From contig NZ_BAGE01000057.1 of assembly GCF_000308675.1 (NCBI RefSeq), positions 124,001 through 188,000 of the forward strand: a stretch of DNA of 64,000 nucleotides, in the 5' to 3' direction. A program made the position numbers and the translations under genes. Below the pieces are notes generated by a model. The model was not told the origin of the DNA. It did not search any database and saw only the letters and a program-made list of their open reading frames with translations. Shown one piece after another: positions 34,546 through 43,192 of this stretch; position 1 is the first letter of the stretch, and the number at the start of each line of letters is the position of its first letter. The stretch is from Nocardia paucivorans NBRC 100373. GTDB taxonomy: Bacteria > Actinomycetota > Actinomycetes > Mycobacteriales > Mycobacteriaceae.

Positions 34546-34665
34546 TCAGCCGATCAGACCGGGAATCAGCAGCACGGCCACGGTGAGCAGCCCGAACAGA
34601 ACCACCAGACTCAATACGAGCAGATCCCGCCGAGTACTCTGCGGCTGCTGGATCACCACTCGCAT
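34546..34665 (-). CDS. 39-residue single-pass membrane peptide
   Basis: ATG 34663-34665 is preceded by GGAGG at a spacing of five. The frame reads MRVVIQQPQSTRRDLLVLSL and then VVLFGLLTVAVLLIPGLIG before TGA. The product is a short basic N terminus and one hydrophobic helix of about 23 residues. The strong ribosome binding site and composition make translation likely. It precedes the membrane gene trio on the same strand (70 bases) and may belong to that unit. Confidence 0.65.
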   Translation of the reverse strand: MRVVIQQPQSTRRDLLVLSLVVLFGLLTVAVLLIPGLIG

Positions 34666-34808
34666 CGCTGCCTCCGATCCCCGGGCCCCGGCTCGCCGTC
34701 CTTACGGACGAACGCCCAGGTCACCGGCTGCGTGTCTCCTGTGACAGCCCTCACTGTACATCCAGGAATACCCAAAACAAACTTTGTGTTCGGTATCAGG
34801 GATACCCA

Positions 34809-35282
34809 TCAGCGATGCACTTGGAACCACTTCGCCGCATCTTCGCGATGGCACAGATAGATCGCACCGCCCGCCAGGACGGCCTGAACGAGCGCCGCCG
34901 CGCCCGCCACCAGCGGCGCGATGCCATCGATCGCTTCGATGGCGAACAGGGTGCCCAACCCCGTGAACACCAGCCACACCCCGACGAAGGTCAGCACCGT
35001 CCGGGCCCACAGTCGCCCCTTACCGAGCTGGTGCACGATCAGCAGACCGATCGCCGCGAATCCCAGGCCGAATATCCCGGACAGGATGATCGCCGTGGTC
35101 ACCAGCAGATCGATTCCCGCCGGGGTGAGCTGCGCCTCGGTCGTGCGCAGCTGCTCCGTCATCTCCGCGACGAATTCCTCCCGCCGCCCCAACATGTCCA
35201 CGAGCGATACGAACAACCGCACCACTCCCAGACCTATGACCCCCCACCACAGTTGCCGCGCGATGGCAACATCCGCCGGCAT
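34809..35282 (-). CDS. Four-helix membrane protein after hemB
   Basis: A 157-residue membrane protein. Helices lie at about 8-28, 60-85, 92-112 and 120-142 (LLVTTAIILSGIFGLGFAAI, ARTVLTFVGVWLVFTGLGTL, IAPLVAGAAALVQAVLAGGA). ATG 35280-35282 lies two bases after the hemB stop, so it is the last gene of the heme operon. Its cytosolic loop (EMTEQLRTTEAQLTPAG) is charged. Homologues follow hemB in related genomes, as I recall, but no function is known. Confidence 0.75.
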   Translation of the reverse strand: MPADVAIARQLWWGVIGLGVVRLFVSLVDMLGRREEFVAEMTEQLRTTEAQLTPAGIDLLVTTAIILSGIFGLGFAAIGLLIVHQLGKGRLWARTVLTFVGVWLVFTGLGTLFAIEAIDGIAPLVAGAAALVQAVLAGGAIYLCHREDAAKWFQVHR

Positions 35283-35284
35283 AC

Positions 35285-36262
35285 TCACGACAGCCGGCGC
35301 GCGATCTCGGTGGCCCAGTAGGTGAGCACGATATCCGCGCCCGCCCGGCGGATACCGAGCAGTGATTCGAGAATCGCGGCATCGCGGTCGATCCACCCGC
35401 GTTCGGCAGCGGCGGTGATCATCGCGTACTCGCCGGAGATCTGGTAGGCCGCCACCGGGACGGTGGACCGATCCGCGACATCACGCAGAATGTCCAGATA
35501 GGACATGGCCGGTTTGACCATCACGATATCGGCGCCCTCGGCCAGATCCAGCTCCAGCTCTCGCATGGACTCCCGACGGTTGGCGGGGTCCTGCTGATAG
35601 GTGCGCCGGTCGCCCTGCAGCGATGAGGCCACCGCTTCCCGGAACGGACCGTAGAAGGCGGAGGCGTACTTCGCCGCATAGGCGAGAATGCCGGTGTCGA
35701 ACCGGCCGGCAGCGTCCAAACCCTCCCGGATCGCACCCACCTGTCCGTCCATCATGCCGCTGGTGCCGAGCAGATCCGCCCCGGCCTCGGCCTGTGCCAC
35801 CGCCATCTCCACATACCGCGCCACCGTGGCGTCGTTGTCCACCGCACCCGCGGCATCCAACACACCGCAATGGCCGTGGTCGGTGAACTCGTCCAGGCAG
35901 GTATCGGCCATGACGACCGTCGCATCGCCGACCTCCACGGACAGAGCACGCAACCCGCGGTTGAGAATGCCGTCCGGATCGGAGGCCTGGCTACCGAGTG
36001 GATCCTTGTCCTCCGCTCGGGGCACACCGAACAACATGAGCCCACCGACACCGGCCTCGACCGCCTCGACCGCAGTCCGGCGCAGCGAGTCCATCGAATG
36101 CTGATAGACCCCTGGCATCGACCCGATCTCGCGTGGTTCGGTCAAACCATCGGCGACGAACATCGGCAGCACCAGGTGCCGGGGCTCCAGATCGGTCTCG
36201 GCAACCAATCGCCGCAGTGCCGGGGTGCGCCGCAACCGCCGCGGCCGTTCGATTCCGGTCAT
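35285..36262 (-). CDS. hemB: Delta-aminolevulinate dehydratase (porphobilinogen synthase)
   Basis: A 325-residue TIM-barrel enzyme condensing two 5-aminolevulinate molecules to porphobilinogen. Schiff-base lysines are K198 (YAAKYASAFYGPFR) and K250 (VMVKPAMSYLDI). The metal-binding loop DTCLDEFTDHGHCG retains C122 and C132, though the zinc-type third Cys is replaced, pointing to a mixed or Mg-type site. It follows hemD by 86 bases on the same strand. Confidence 0.95.
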   Translation of the reverse strand: MTGIERPRRLRRTPALRRLVAETDLEPRHLVLPMFVADGLTEPREIGSMPGVYQHSMDSLRRTAVEAVEAGVGGLMLFGVPRAEDKDPLGSQASDPDGILNRGLRALSVEVGDATVVMADTCLDEFTDHGHCGVLDAAGAVDNDATVARYVEMAVAQAEAGADLLGTSGMMDGQVGAIREGLDAAGRFDTGILAYAAKYASAFYGPFREAVASSLQGDRRTYQQDPANRRESMRELELDLAEGADIVMVKPAMSYLDILRDVADRSTVPVAAYQISGEYAMITAAAERGWIDRDAAILESLLGIRRAGADIVLTYWATEIARRLS

Positions 36263-36348
36263 AGGTCGTATCTTATGGCCGGGTCGACGGCAGGGCGGGG
36301 CGCGGGCCGACCTCTTGCCGCGGGACCCGTTTGCCGGATGTGTGCCGG

Positions 36349-37911
36349 TTACCGGCTGCGGCGGCTCTTCTTCCGCGGCGGGGGCAGCAGCCCCTCGGCA
36401 CGGAGTCGGGCCGCATGCTCGGCCAGGGCCTCCACCAGCGGACCGACCTGGGCCACTTCGGGCTGCACATCCACCCGCAATCCGAACTCGACCGCGGTTT
36501 CGGCCGTCTTGGGGCCGATACAGGCGACGATCGTGCGCGCGTGCGGTTTGCCCGCGATACCCACCAGATTCCGAACCGTCGACGAGGAGGTGAACAGCAC
36601 CGCGTCGAAACCACCGGTCTTGATCATCTCGCGGGTCTCCGCGGGCGGCGGCGAGGCACGTACGGTGCGGTAAGCGGTGACGTCATCGATTTCCCAGCCA
36701 CGGTCACGCAGACCCTCGGCCAAGGTTTCGGTGGCGATATCCGCGCGCGGCAGCAGCACCCGGTTCACCGGATCGAACACATCGTCGTAGGGCGGGAAAT
36801 CGGCGAGCAGCCCCAGCGAGGACTGTTCCCCACTGGGCAGCAGTTCGGGCTTGATACCGAACGAACGCACCTTGTCGGCGGTGGCCTCCCCGACACAAGC
36901 GATCTTCACACCGGAGAACGCCCGAGCGTCCAGACCGAATTCGGCGAACTTCTCCCACACCGCGCGCACCGCATTGGTGGAGGTGAACACCACCCACTGG
37001 TACCGACCGTCCACCAATCCTTTGACCGCGCGTTCCATCTGTGCCGGGCTGCGCGGTGGCTCCACCGCGATGGTGGGCACTTCCTTCGGGATCGCGCCGT
37101 GCATGACCAGCCGCTCGCTCATCTCCGCGGCCTGGTCCTTGGTGCGCGGCACCAGCACCGTCCACCCGTAGAGGGCCCGGGACTCCCACCACGACATCTT
37201 CGACCGCTGCGAGACCACTTTGCCGATGGTCACCACCAGGGGGCCGACCAGTTCGGACGCGGCGCTGTTCAAGGTGGCCAGCGTGGCCTCGATGGTGCGC
37301 TGCTGGCGGGTGGTGCCGCGAATGGTCACCGCCACCGGTGTCTGCGGAGCCATACCGTGTTCGACCAGCGCGCTCGCCGTCTCGGCCAGATGCCCGGAGG
37401 TGGCGTGCAACACCAGCGGACCGGGCGCTGCGGCCAATGCGGCCCAGTCGACCTCACCGCGCACATCGGCCTCGGTGTGCCCGGACCCGAGGGCGATACC
37501 GGCGTAGGCCGGCACCGCGGAACCGGCGGGCAGCCCCGGCAGCACCTCGAAGACGATATGCGAGCGGGTGACGGCGGTGACCTCGGCGATCACCGCGTCG
37601 GTGGTGAGCGGATCCCCGGAGACCACGCGCACCACATCGTGTCCGGCCTTGGCCTCCGCGATCAGCGTTTTGGCCACCTCGGCCGGCTCACCCAGCGCGG
37701 GGCGCACATCCACCCCGGGCTCACCGTCGGGCCCCGGCTCCACCGCCGTCCCGATCAGGGCTAATACGCCGGCATCCACATCGGGATCGGTGAACGCGAG
37801 CGTGGCCCGGCCGAGCACCTCCCGTGACCGGAGGGTCAGCAGGGCCGGATCACCGGGGCCCGACCCGACGAAAAGGATCCGCCCCGGATGCTTCTTGCTG
37901 GCTCGACTCAT
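36349..37911 (-). CDS. hemD: Uroporphyrinogen-III methyltransferase/synthase fusion
   Basis: A 520-residue bifunctional protein. The first half is a SUMT-like tetrapyrrole methylase (ILFVGSGPGDPALLTLRS at 12-29, VRVVSGDPL, YAGIALGSGHTEADVR), which leads toward siroheme/cobalamin. The second half, from about 245, is uroporphyrinogen-III synthase (WTVLVPRTKDQAAEMSERL, WVVFTSTNAVRAVWEKFAEF, AVLFTSSSTVRNLVGIAG). Basic KKSRRSR tail. In actinobacteria this fusion is normal. ATG 37909-37911 overlaps the hemC stop. Confidence 0.93.
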   Translation of the reverse strand: MSRASKKHPGRILFVGSGPGDPALLTLRSREVLGRATLAFTDPDVDAGVLALIGTAVEPGPDGEPGVDVRPALGEPAEVAKTLIAEAKAGHDVVRVVSGDPLTTDAVIAEVTAVTRSHIVFEVLPGLPAGSAVPAYAGIALGSGHTEADVRGEVDWAALAAAPGPLVLHATSGHLAETASALVEHGMAPQTPVAVTIRGTTRQQRTIEATLATLNSAASELVGPLVVTIGKVVSQRSKMSWWESRALYGWTVLVPRTKDQAAEMSERLVMHGAIPKEVPTIAVEPPRSPAQMERAVKGLVDGRYQWVVFTSTNAVRAVWEKFAEFGLDARAFSGVKIACVGEATADKVRSFGIKPELLPSGEQSSLGLLADFPPYDDVFDPVNRVLLPRADIATETLAEGLRDRGWEIDDVTAYRTVRASPPPAETREMIKTGGFDAVLFTSSSTVRNLVGIAGKPHARTIVACIGPKTAETAVEFGLRVDVQPEVAQVGPLVEALAEHAARLRAEGLLPPPRKKSRRSR

Positions 37912-38984
37912 CGGTTGTTCTCCATGGGACTGGGTTCGGTGAAGTCCGTGGCGGTGTTCTCCCCCGCCGGGAGGGTGCCGGCCTCCGCCGGTGCGGGTGC
38001 GGACGCGAGCAACTCGCGGGCACCCAGATCCAATAGTTCGCGGGCCAGCGCACGGCCGAGTTCGGCCGCGTCGGCAGGAGCGCCGACCATCGAGGCCCGC
38101 ACCACATCGGAACCGTCGACGGCGGCAGCACAGCCGCGCAACGACAGCTCCTCGACGATCCGCCCCTCGTCGTCGAGCGATTCGACGACCTCGGCGATCG
38201 CCCCGACGGGCGCCGAACACCCCGCCTGCAGTTCGGCGAGCAGCGCCCGTTCCGCCTCGACCGCCGCGCGGGCGGCTGCGTCGTCCAGACCGGACAGCGC
38301 CGTGATCAGCTCGGCGTCGTCGGCCCGGCACTCCACGGCGAGCGCTCCCTGCGCCGGAGCGGGCAGCAACTGCACCGGCTCCAGCGCCTCGGTGACCGCG
38401 TCCAATCGCCCGATCCGGGCCAACCCGGCCCTGGCGACCACGACGGCATCCATTTCTCCCTCGGCGACCTTGCGCAGCCGGGTGTCGAGGTTCCCACGCA
38501 ACGGAACCACCTCCAGGCCCAGCCCGAGTGCCCGCAGCTGCGCGGCCCGTCGCGGCGCCGATGTGCCCACAACCGCACCGGGCGGCAACTCGCCCAGCAC
38601 CAGTCCGTCGCGGGCGACGAGCGCATCCCGCGGATCCTCCCGCGGTGGGATGGCGGCAATGGTGAAACGAGGATCGGGGGCGGTCGGCAGGTCCTTGTAC
38701 GAGTGCACCGCGATATCGATCTCTCCAGCGGCGAGTTTGTCCCGCAATGCGGTGGTGAATACGCCGACCCCGATGTTCTGCACCGGTCCACCGACCAGAT
38801 CGCCCTCGGTCTTCACCAACACCAATTCGGCGGATCGACCGGATGCGATCAACGCATCGCGTACGGTGCCGGCCTGGGTACGCGCGAGCAGGCTGGCCCG
38901 GGTGCCGATACGCAACGGCCCGCGCCCGGATACCCGCATCGGCGCGGCGCCCAGCGCATCGTCTGCGCCCTGCACGATGGTCAT
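37908..38984 (-). CDS. hemC: Porphobilinogen deaminase (hydroxymethylbilane synthase)
   Basis: A 358-residue enzyme that polymerises four porphobilinogens. The dipyrromethane cofactor is attached to C256 in ELQAGCSAPVGA. Other motifs are LRIGTRASLLARTQA, HSYKDLPT, GTSAPRRAAQL and LRGNLDTRL. It is somewhat longer than usual at the C terminus (AGTLPAGENTATDFTEPSPM). Its start overlaps the hemA stop and its stop overlaps hemD, each by four bases. Confidence 0.95.
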   Translation of the reverse strand: MTIVQGADDALGAAPMRVSGRGPLRIGTRASLLARTQAGTVRDALIASGRSAELVLVKTEGDLVGGPVQNIGVGVFTTALRDKLAAGEIDIAVHSYKDLPTAPDPRFTIAAIPPREDPRDALVARDGLVLGELPPGAVVGTSAPRRAAQLRALGLGLEVVPLRGNLDTRLRKVAEGEMDAVVVARAGLARIGRLDAVTEALEPVQLLPAPAQGALAVECRADDAELITALSGLDDAAARAAVEAERALLAELQAGCSAPVGAIAEVVESLDDEGRIVEELSLRGCAAAVDGSDVVRASMVGAPADAAELGRALARELLDLGARELLASAPAPAEAGTLPAGENTATDFTEPSPMENNR

Positions 38985-40414
38985 GCCGACTGCTCCTGTC
39001 CGTCGTCGGAACGGCCGGGGGTGAAATCGTCGGCGAGCGCGATCTCGCCGTCCAGGCTCATCCAGCCGACCCCGTTGTGCTCGGCGCCACGCGGGGTGAC
39101 CTCCATGGGAGCCGCCACCGCCTGCACCGCGCCCGGCTTGAGTTCGAACAGCTCTCGCAGGGCCTCGGCATAGCTGTCGCCACCGGGAGTGGTGGCCAGT
39201 TGCTTGACCCGGACGGTCGGGGCGTGCAGCAGTTTGTCCACCACCCGGCGCACAGTGCGTGCCACTTCGTCGCGTTCCGGATCCGCCAGGCCCGGCAGTC
39301 GGGAATCCAATCGCAACAGTTCGGCCTCGACCACTTCGGCGGCGCGCTGACGCAGCGCGGCGACGGTCGGGGTGACCTCGGCCATCCGCTGTCCGGCGAG
39401 GTACTTGGCGAGCTCCTCCGCGACAATGGCCCGGGCCGCGACGGTATCGGCGGCGGCCGCCCCGGCGGACGGATCCCGCTGCAGGGTTTCGATATCGATC
39501 ACACTCACCCCGGGCAGCCCGGCGACCGCGTGCTCGACATCGCGAGGAAGCCCCAGATCGCAGAAGACCAACGGCCCGCGCCCGGACCGTTCGCGGTCGG
39601 TCAGGGCACGATGGGTGTCGGCCAAGGTCACCACCGCGCCGACCGCACCGGTGCAGGTGACCACCACATCGGCCGCCGCCATGGCCTCGGTGAGTCGCGA
39701 CAACTCGTAGGCCTGCGCCGGCACCCCGTGCGACTCCGCGGTGGCGGCCAACCGCCGAGCGCGTTCCAGAGTGCGGTTGGTGACGATGATCCGGCCGATA
39801 CCGGCCCGCGACAGATGCGCTACGGCCAACCCGCCCATGGCGCCCGCGCCGACCACGGCCGCGGTCCGGCCGGCCAACGGCCCGAGCACCGCGGTGGCCC
39901 GGTCCAGTGCCACCGACACCACCGACGCGCCCGCCCGGTCGATTCCGGTCTCCGCGTGCACCCGCTTCCCAACCCGCAGGGCATGCTGGGACAGTTCGTG
40001 CAGGGTGCGGCCGACCGCCTGCTGGGCGTCGGCATTGGCGTACGCGCTGCGAATCTGGCTGAGCACCTGCTGCTCGCCGACCACCATCGAGTCCAGTCCG
40101 CTGGCCACCGCGAACAGATGCTCGGCCGCGGCCTCGCTGTAGCGCACATAGGCGTGCCGGGTGAGTTCGGGCAACGGCAACCCGGAATGTTTGGTCAACA
40201 ACTCGCCGACCTCGGCCAGTCCGCCGTGAAAAGCGTCGACCACGGCATAGACCTCCACCCGGTTGCAGGTGGACACGATCATCGCCTCGGAGATATGGCT
40301 GGACTCGAGCATGCGGTCGATCAGCTTGGGTCGGTCGGTATCGGTGACCGCCACCTTCTCCAGCACCGACACGGGGGCGCTGCGATGAGATATGCCGACG
40401 AGAAGAACGCTCAT
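38981..40414 (-). CDS. hemA: Glutamyl-tRNA reductase
   Basis: A 477-residue NADPH enzyme reducing glutamyl-tRNA to glutamate-1-semialdehyde, the committed step of C5 heme synthesis. The catalytic Cys is C50 in VSTCNRVEVY. GEQQVLSQIRSAY and the Rossmann motif VVGAGAMGGLAVAHL follow, with a C-terminal dimerisation helix. ATG 40412-40414 overlaps the rex stop as ATGA, which chooses it over the longer frame to 40489. Heme input is thus placed directly behind the redox sensor Rex. Confidence 0.95.
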   Translation of the reverse strand: MSVLLVGISHRSAPVSVLEKVAVTDTDRPKLIDRMLESSHISEAMIVSTCNRVEVYAVVDAFHGGLAEVGELLTKHSGLPLPELTRHAYVRYSEAAAEHLFAVASGLDSMVVGEQQVLSQIRSAYANADAQQAVGRTLHELSQHALRVGKRVHAETGIDRAGASVVSVALDRATAVLGPLAGRTAAVVGAGAMGGLAVAHLSRAGIGRIIVTNRTLERARRLAATAESHGVPAQAYELSRLTEAMAAADVVVTCTGAVGAVVTLADTHRALTDRERSGRGPLVFCDLGLPRDVEHAVAGLPGVSVIDIETLQRDPSAGAAAADTVAARAIVAEELAKYLAGQRMAEVTPTVAALRQRAAEVVEAELLRLDSRLPGLADPERDEVARTVRRVVDKLLHAPTVRVKQLATTPGGDSYAEALRELFELKPGAVQAVAAPMEVTPRGAEHNGVGWMSLDGEIALADDFTPGRSDDGQEQSA

Positions 40415-41523
40415 GGTGTGCACACCGATCCCTTGCTGGTTGGCTCCGTTGCCGAATGCGAGGTCAACTGGCCGGACGGCGCCGCGCACGGGGTATGTCC
40501 GGCGGGTCCGGACGGAGAATGGGCGGGCACTCGGCGGGCTATGCGACCGGAGCCGGTCAACGGATATGCCGCGGCAGTGTCACCCCGGTCGGTCGCGCGT
40601 TCCGGTACAACGCTGTCAGCAGGCACATTGTTCGAACGTGAAGGGGAGTTTTTCGCCACATCATCCCGGATCGACGCCGCCGCGCGTGGTTTTCCGTCGG
40701 CGCTGTCGGCCCCGGCCGCGTCCGGTTCGAGCGTCGGGTGCTCGGGATCGGCGTTGCGCACCCGTTCGAAGGACAGCATCTGCATCTCCGCCGCGAGATC
40801 CACCCGTCGGATCTCCACGTTCGGCGGAGCCACCAGCACCCGGGGGGCGAAGCTGAGAATGGACTGCATCCCGGCGGCGACCAGCTCGTCACACACCTGC
40901 TGGGCCGCGTCGTCGGGCACCGCGATCACCGCGATCGTCGGATGCAGGGATTCGATCGCCGCGGCCAACTCGACGACGTCACGCACCCGCAACCCGGAGA
41001 TCTCCTGGCCGATCACGGACGGATCGTTGTCGAACAATCCCACCACGGTGAACCCACGCCGCCGGAACCCCCGGTAACCGACCAATGCCCTACCCAGGTT
41101 TCCGGCGCCGACCAACACCACCCGATGCCCCTCGGACAGTCCGAGAACGTCTTCGATCCGGGCGCGCAACCGGGCCACGTCGTAGCCGACCCCGCGCACC
41201 CCGTTGGGGCCGAGGAAGGAAAGATCCTTGCGAAGCTTGGCGGAATTGACACCCGCTGCGCCGGCGAGTTCTTCACTCGATACGATGGCCACACCCTCGT
41301 CGCTCAAAGCGGCGAGGACCCGAAGATAGGTGGCCAACCGGGCCACCGTGGCCTGGGGGATGTTCCGCGGGCTGCCGCCTTCGGAGCCGACGTTCGACCG
41401 CTGGGTACGATTGGCAGCCTCCCGGGCCCCTCCGTGGTCACGCGGGCCGCCACCTTCGGGGCCGACGTTCGGCTGCAGAGCCCTGCCGGAGACACCACTG
41501 GGCGTCTCATGCTGCTCTGTCAC
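40411..41523 (-). CDS. rex: Redox-sensing repressor Rex, with terminal extensions
   Basis: A 370-residue Rex. The core is normal: winged helix about 55-115 (IPQATVARLATYLRVLAAL, GVNSAKLRKDLSFLGPNGVR), then a Rossmann NAD(H) domain (VVLVGAGNLGRALVGYRGF, GLFDNDPSVIG) to about 255. The typical length is 210-240. The N-terminal 55 residues are encoded partly by the 75-bp repeat family (two PNVGPEGGxPRD-like units), and a Ser/Pro-rich 105-residue C-terminal tail is added. GTG 41521-41523 has GGAGC upstream; GTG 41622 is an alternative. A Rex operator lies in its promoter, so it is autoregulated, as is known for the rex-hemACD operon of Streptomyces coelicolor. Confidence 0.92.
   Translation of the reverse strand: MTEQHETPSGVSGRALQPNVGPEGGGPRDHGGAREAANRTQRSNVGSEGGSPRNIPQATVARLATYLRVLAALSDEGVAIVSSEELAGAAGVNSAKLRKDLSFLGPNGVRGVGYDVARLRARIEDVLGLSEGHRVVLVGAGNLGRALVGYRGFRRRGFTVVGLFDNDPSVIGQEISGLRVRDVVELAAAIESLHPTIAVIAVPDDAAQQVCDELVAAGMQSILSFAPRVLVAPPNVEIRRVDLAAEMQMLSFERVRNADPEHPTLEPDAAGADSADGKPRAAASIRDDVAKNSPSRSNNVPADSVVPERATDRGDTAAAYPLTGSGRIARRVPAHSPSGPAGHTPCAAPSGQLTSHSATEPTSKGSVCTP
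41366..41475 (-). repeat. 75-bp repeat inside rex, about 1.5 copies (locus D)
   Basis: CGCGGGC units begin at 41366 and 41441, 75 bases apart, with moderate divergence between copies. The region is in frame within the Rex N-terminal extension. The core GTGGTCACGCGGGCCGCCA matches the family, closest to the 47056 locus. Confidence 0.85.
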
Positions 41524-41683
41524 GTCTTCGGCTCCTCGTCCGGCCCGATGAGGGCTGGGGTCGTCGGCGACCTCCGCCGCGAGCGCACTGCGGTGGCGGG
41601 GTCGGATATCGGGTTGATTCACCGCGAACCGGCGGTCTGGGGTATCGCCCGGCCCGCGGGTCGCGTGACACCACCGTAACCGC

Positions 41684-41701
41684 TTGTGAAGCCCTGCACA
41701 A
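41684..41701 (-). promoter_or_regulatory. Rex operator (ROP) before rex-hemACD
   Basis: TTGTGAAGCCCTGCACAA differs in one position from the Rex consensus TTGTGAA-N4-TTCACAA. It lies 160 bases before the rex GTG, in the gap after the glutaredoxin gene. Rex binds such sites when NADH is low and lets go when the NADH/NAD+ ratio rises, so rex and the following hem genes should be induced under respiratory limitation. Confidence 0.85.
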
Positions 41702-41728
41702 AGTCGGTGAAATTGGCCTCATTTTTAC

Positions 41729-42007
41729 TCAGCGACTCAGGTCGGTGCGCAATCGCAACTCGTCGACATCGAAATAGCTGTGCTCTCGACCGTCCAGCAG
41801 TACCACCGGCAACCGGTCGCCGTACTCCGCGCGCAATGCCGGATCGGTGGCGGCGACCACATCCACGTCCACCGTGCGCACCGGCACGCCGAATTCGGAA
41901 CAGATCACCCGCAGCTGCTCCAGTGCTCGATCACACATACCGCAACCGGCTCTGGTCAGCAGAGTCACCTCGTGCGTTGTCGGATTGGTGGAGGTTGGAT
42001 CGGTCAT
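41729..42007 (-). CDS. Glutaredoxin-like thiol protein
   Basis: A 92-residue thioredoxin-fold protein with a C22-G-M-C25 active site in LLTRAGCGMCDRALEQL, and DRLPVVLLDGREHSYFDVDE carrying the cis-Pro. It matches the Rv0508 group (DUF836/glutaredoxin-like), always close to hemA. The partner is unknown; in a mycothiol organism it is not expected to use glutathione. It is upstream of rex on the same strand but separated by about 200 bases that contain the Rex operator. Confidence 0.85.
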   Translation of the reverse strand: MTDPTSTNPTTHEVTLLTRAGCGMCDRALEQLRVICSEFGVPVRTVDVDVVAATDPALRAEYGDRLPVVLLDGREHSYFDVDELRLRTDLSR

Positions 42008-42116
42008 AGCGCTATTAAACGCCCGGCCGGGCGGGTGATGGGTGTGCCGTCCATACCTGACCGGGACCGAATCCGGTTAGTGTGGACGTGGTTCGCGCGA
42101 ATGGGCGGAGGTACTG

Positions 42117-43148
42117 GTGCCGGAACGATCAAAGTCGGTAAAGACCGGATTCATCGCGGGCCGGTTCGGTGAGTTTCCGGTGCGCTGGAATCTCGGGCCG
42201 CTCGGGCAGGGGCTGTCCGAGCAGCTGGCGCGCATCTCACGCAGCCCCTTCGGGCCGAGCGAAGAAGAGGTCCGGGCCAATCTCGCGGGTGAGGCCAGCG
42301 CCGATGCCGCGCTGGCGCTACAGGACGCCGAACGCGCCGACGGTACGGAACCGGAGCGGCCGGAGGTGCCGCGGGATCTGACCGCGGCCGCATTCTTCGA
42401 TGTGGACAACACCATGGTGCAGGGCGCATCGATCGTGCATTTCGCCCGTGGCCTGGCGGCCCGTAATTATTTCAAGACCTCGGATCTGTTGGATATCGCG
42501 TGGAAACAGGTGAAGTTCCGCGTCACCGGTAAAGAAAACAGCACCGATATGGCCTCGGGCAAGGAGAAGGCGTTGGCCTTCATCGCGGGGCGTTCCACCG
42601 CCGAACTCGCCGCTTTGGGCGAGGAAATCTACGACGAGATCATCGCGGACAAGATCTGGCCGGGGACGCGCGCACTCGCGCAGATGCATCTCGACGCCGG
42701 CCAGCAGGTGTGGCTGGTCACCGCCACACCGGTGGAGTTGGCGCAGGTGATCGCCAAACGGCTCGGTCTGACCGGTGCCCTGGGCACGGTGGCAGAAAGC
42801 GTGGACGGGAAGTTCACCGGCCGGCTGGTCGGCGATATTCTGCACGGTCTCGGAAAGGCCCATGCGGTCCGCGCCCTGGCCATCCGCGAGGGGTTGAACC
42901 TGAAACGCTGCACCGCCTATTCCGACAGTCACAACGACGTGCCGATGCTTTCCCTGACCGGTACCGCCGTGGCCATCAATCCGGATTCGGACCTACGCGA
43001 GGTCGCCAAGGCCCGCGGCTGGGAAATCCGCGATTTCCGCACCGGCCGTAAAGCGGCGAAGATCGGCGTGCCCACGGCGCTGGCCCTGGGCGCCGCGGGT
43101 GGTGCGGTCGCGGCGGCGGTGACCCGCCGCCGCGAGAAAAGCCTCTGA
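42117..43148 (+). CDS. serB1: HAD-IB family phosphatase (SerB1-like)
   Basis: A 343-residue HAD hydrolase. Motif I is FFDVDNTMVQGAS with D95 and D97; motif II is WLVTATPVELAQVIAKRLG; motif III/IV is YSDSHNDVPMLSL. It matches the Rv0505c group, annotated as phosphoserine phosphatase but with an uncertain substrate. The first 88 residues are an extra segment, and the C terminus ends in a short hydrophobic stretch (PTALALGAAGGAVAAAVTRR) that may anchor it to the membrane. GGAGG precedes GTG 42117. It converges on the acyltransferase gene. Confidence 0.85.
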   Translation: MPERSKSVKTGFIAGRFGEFPVRWNLGPLGQGLSEQLARISRSPFGPSEEEVRANLAGEASADAALALQDAERADGTEPERPEVPRDLTAAAFFDVDNTMVQGASIVHFARGLAARNYFKTSDLLDIAWKQVKFRVTGKENSTDMASGKEKALAFIAGRSTAELAALGEEIYDEIIADKIWPGTRALAQMHLDAGQQVWLVTATPVELAQVIAKRLGLTGALGTVAESVDGKFTGRLVGDILHGLGKAHAVRALAIREGLNLKRCTAYSDSHNDVPMLSLTGTAVAINPDSDLREVAKARGWEIRDFRTGRKAAKIGVPTALALGAAGGAVAAAVTRRREKSL

Positions 43149-43165
43149 GCGACACACCTCCGGGC

Positions 43166-43190
43166 GACCTCGGCGGATCCTGCCGAGGTC
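43166..43190. terminator. Bidirectional terminator
   Basis: GACCTCGGC (43166-43174) and GCCGAGGTC (43182-43190) form a perfect nine-base stem over a seven-base loop, between two convergent stop codons (43148 and 43193). Confidence 0.75.
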
Positions 43191-43192
43191 CC

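Noticed and set aside
37908..38331. N-terminal extension of hemD to 38331
   Set aside because: That part lies antisense to nothing but wholly inside hemC in another frame; the ATG at 37911 coupled to the hemC stop is the real start.
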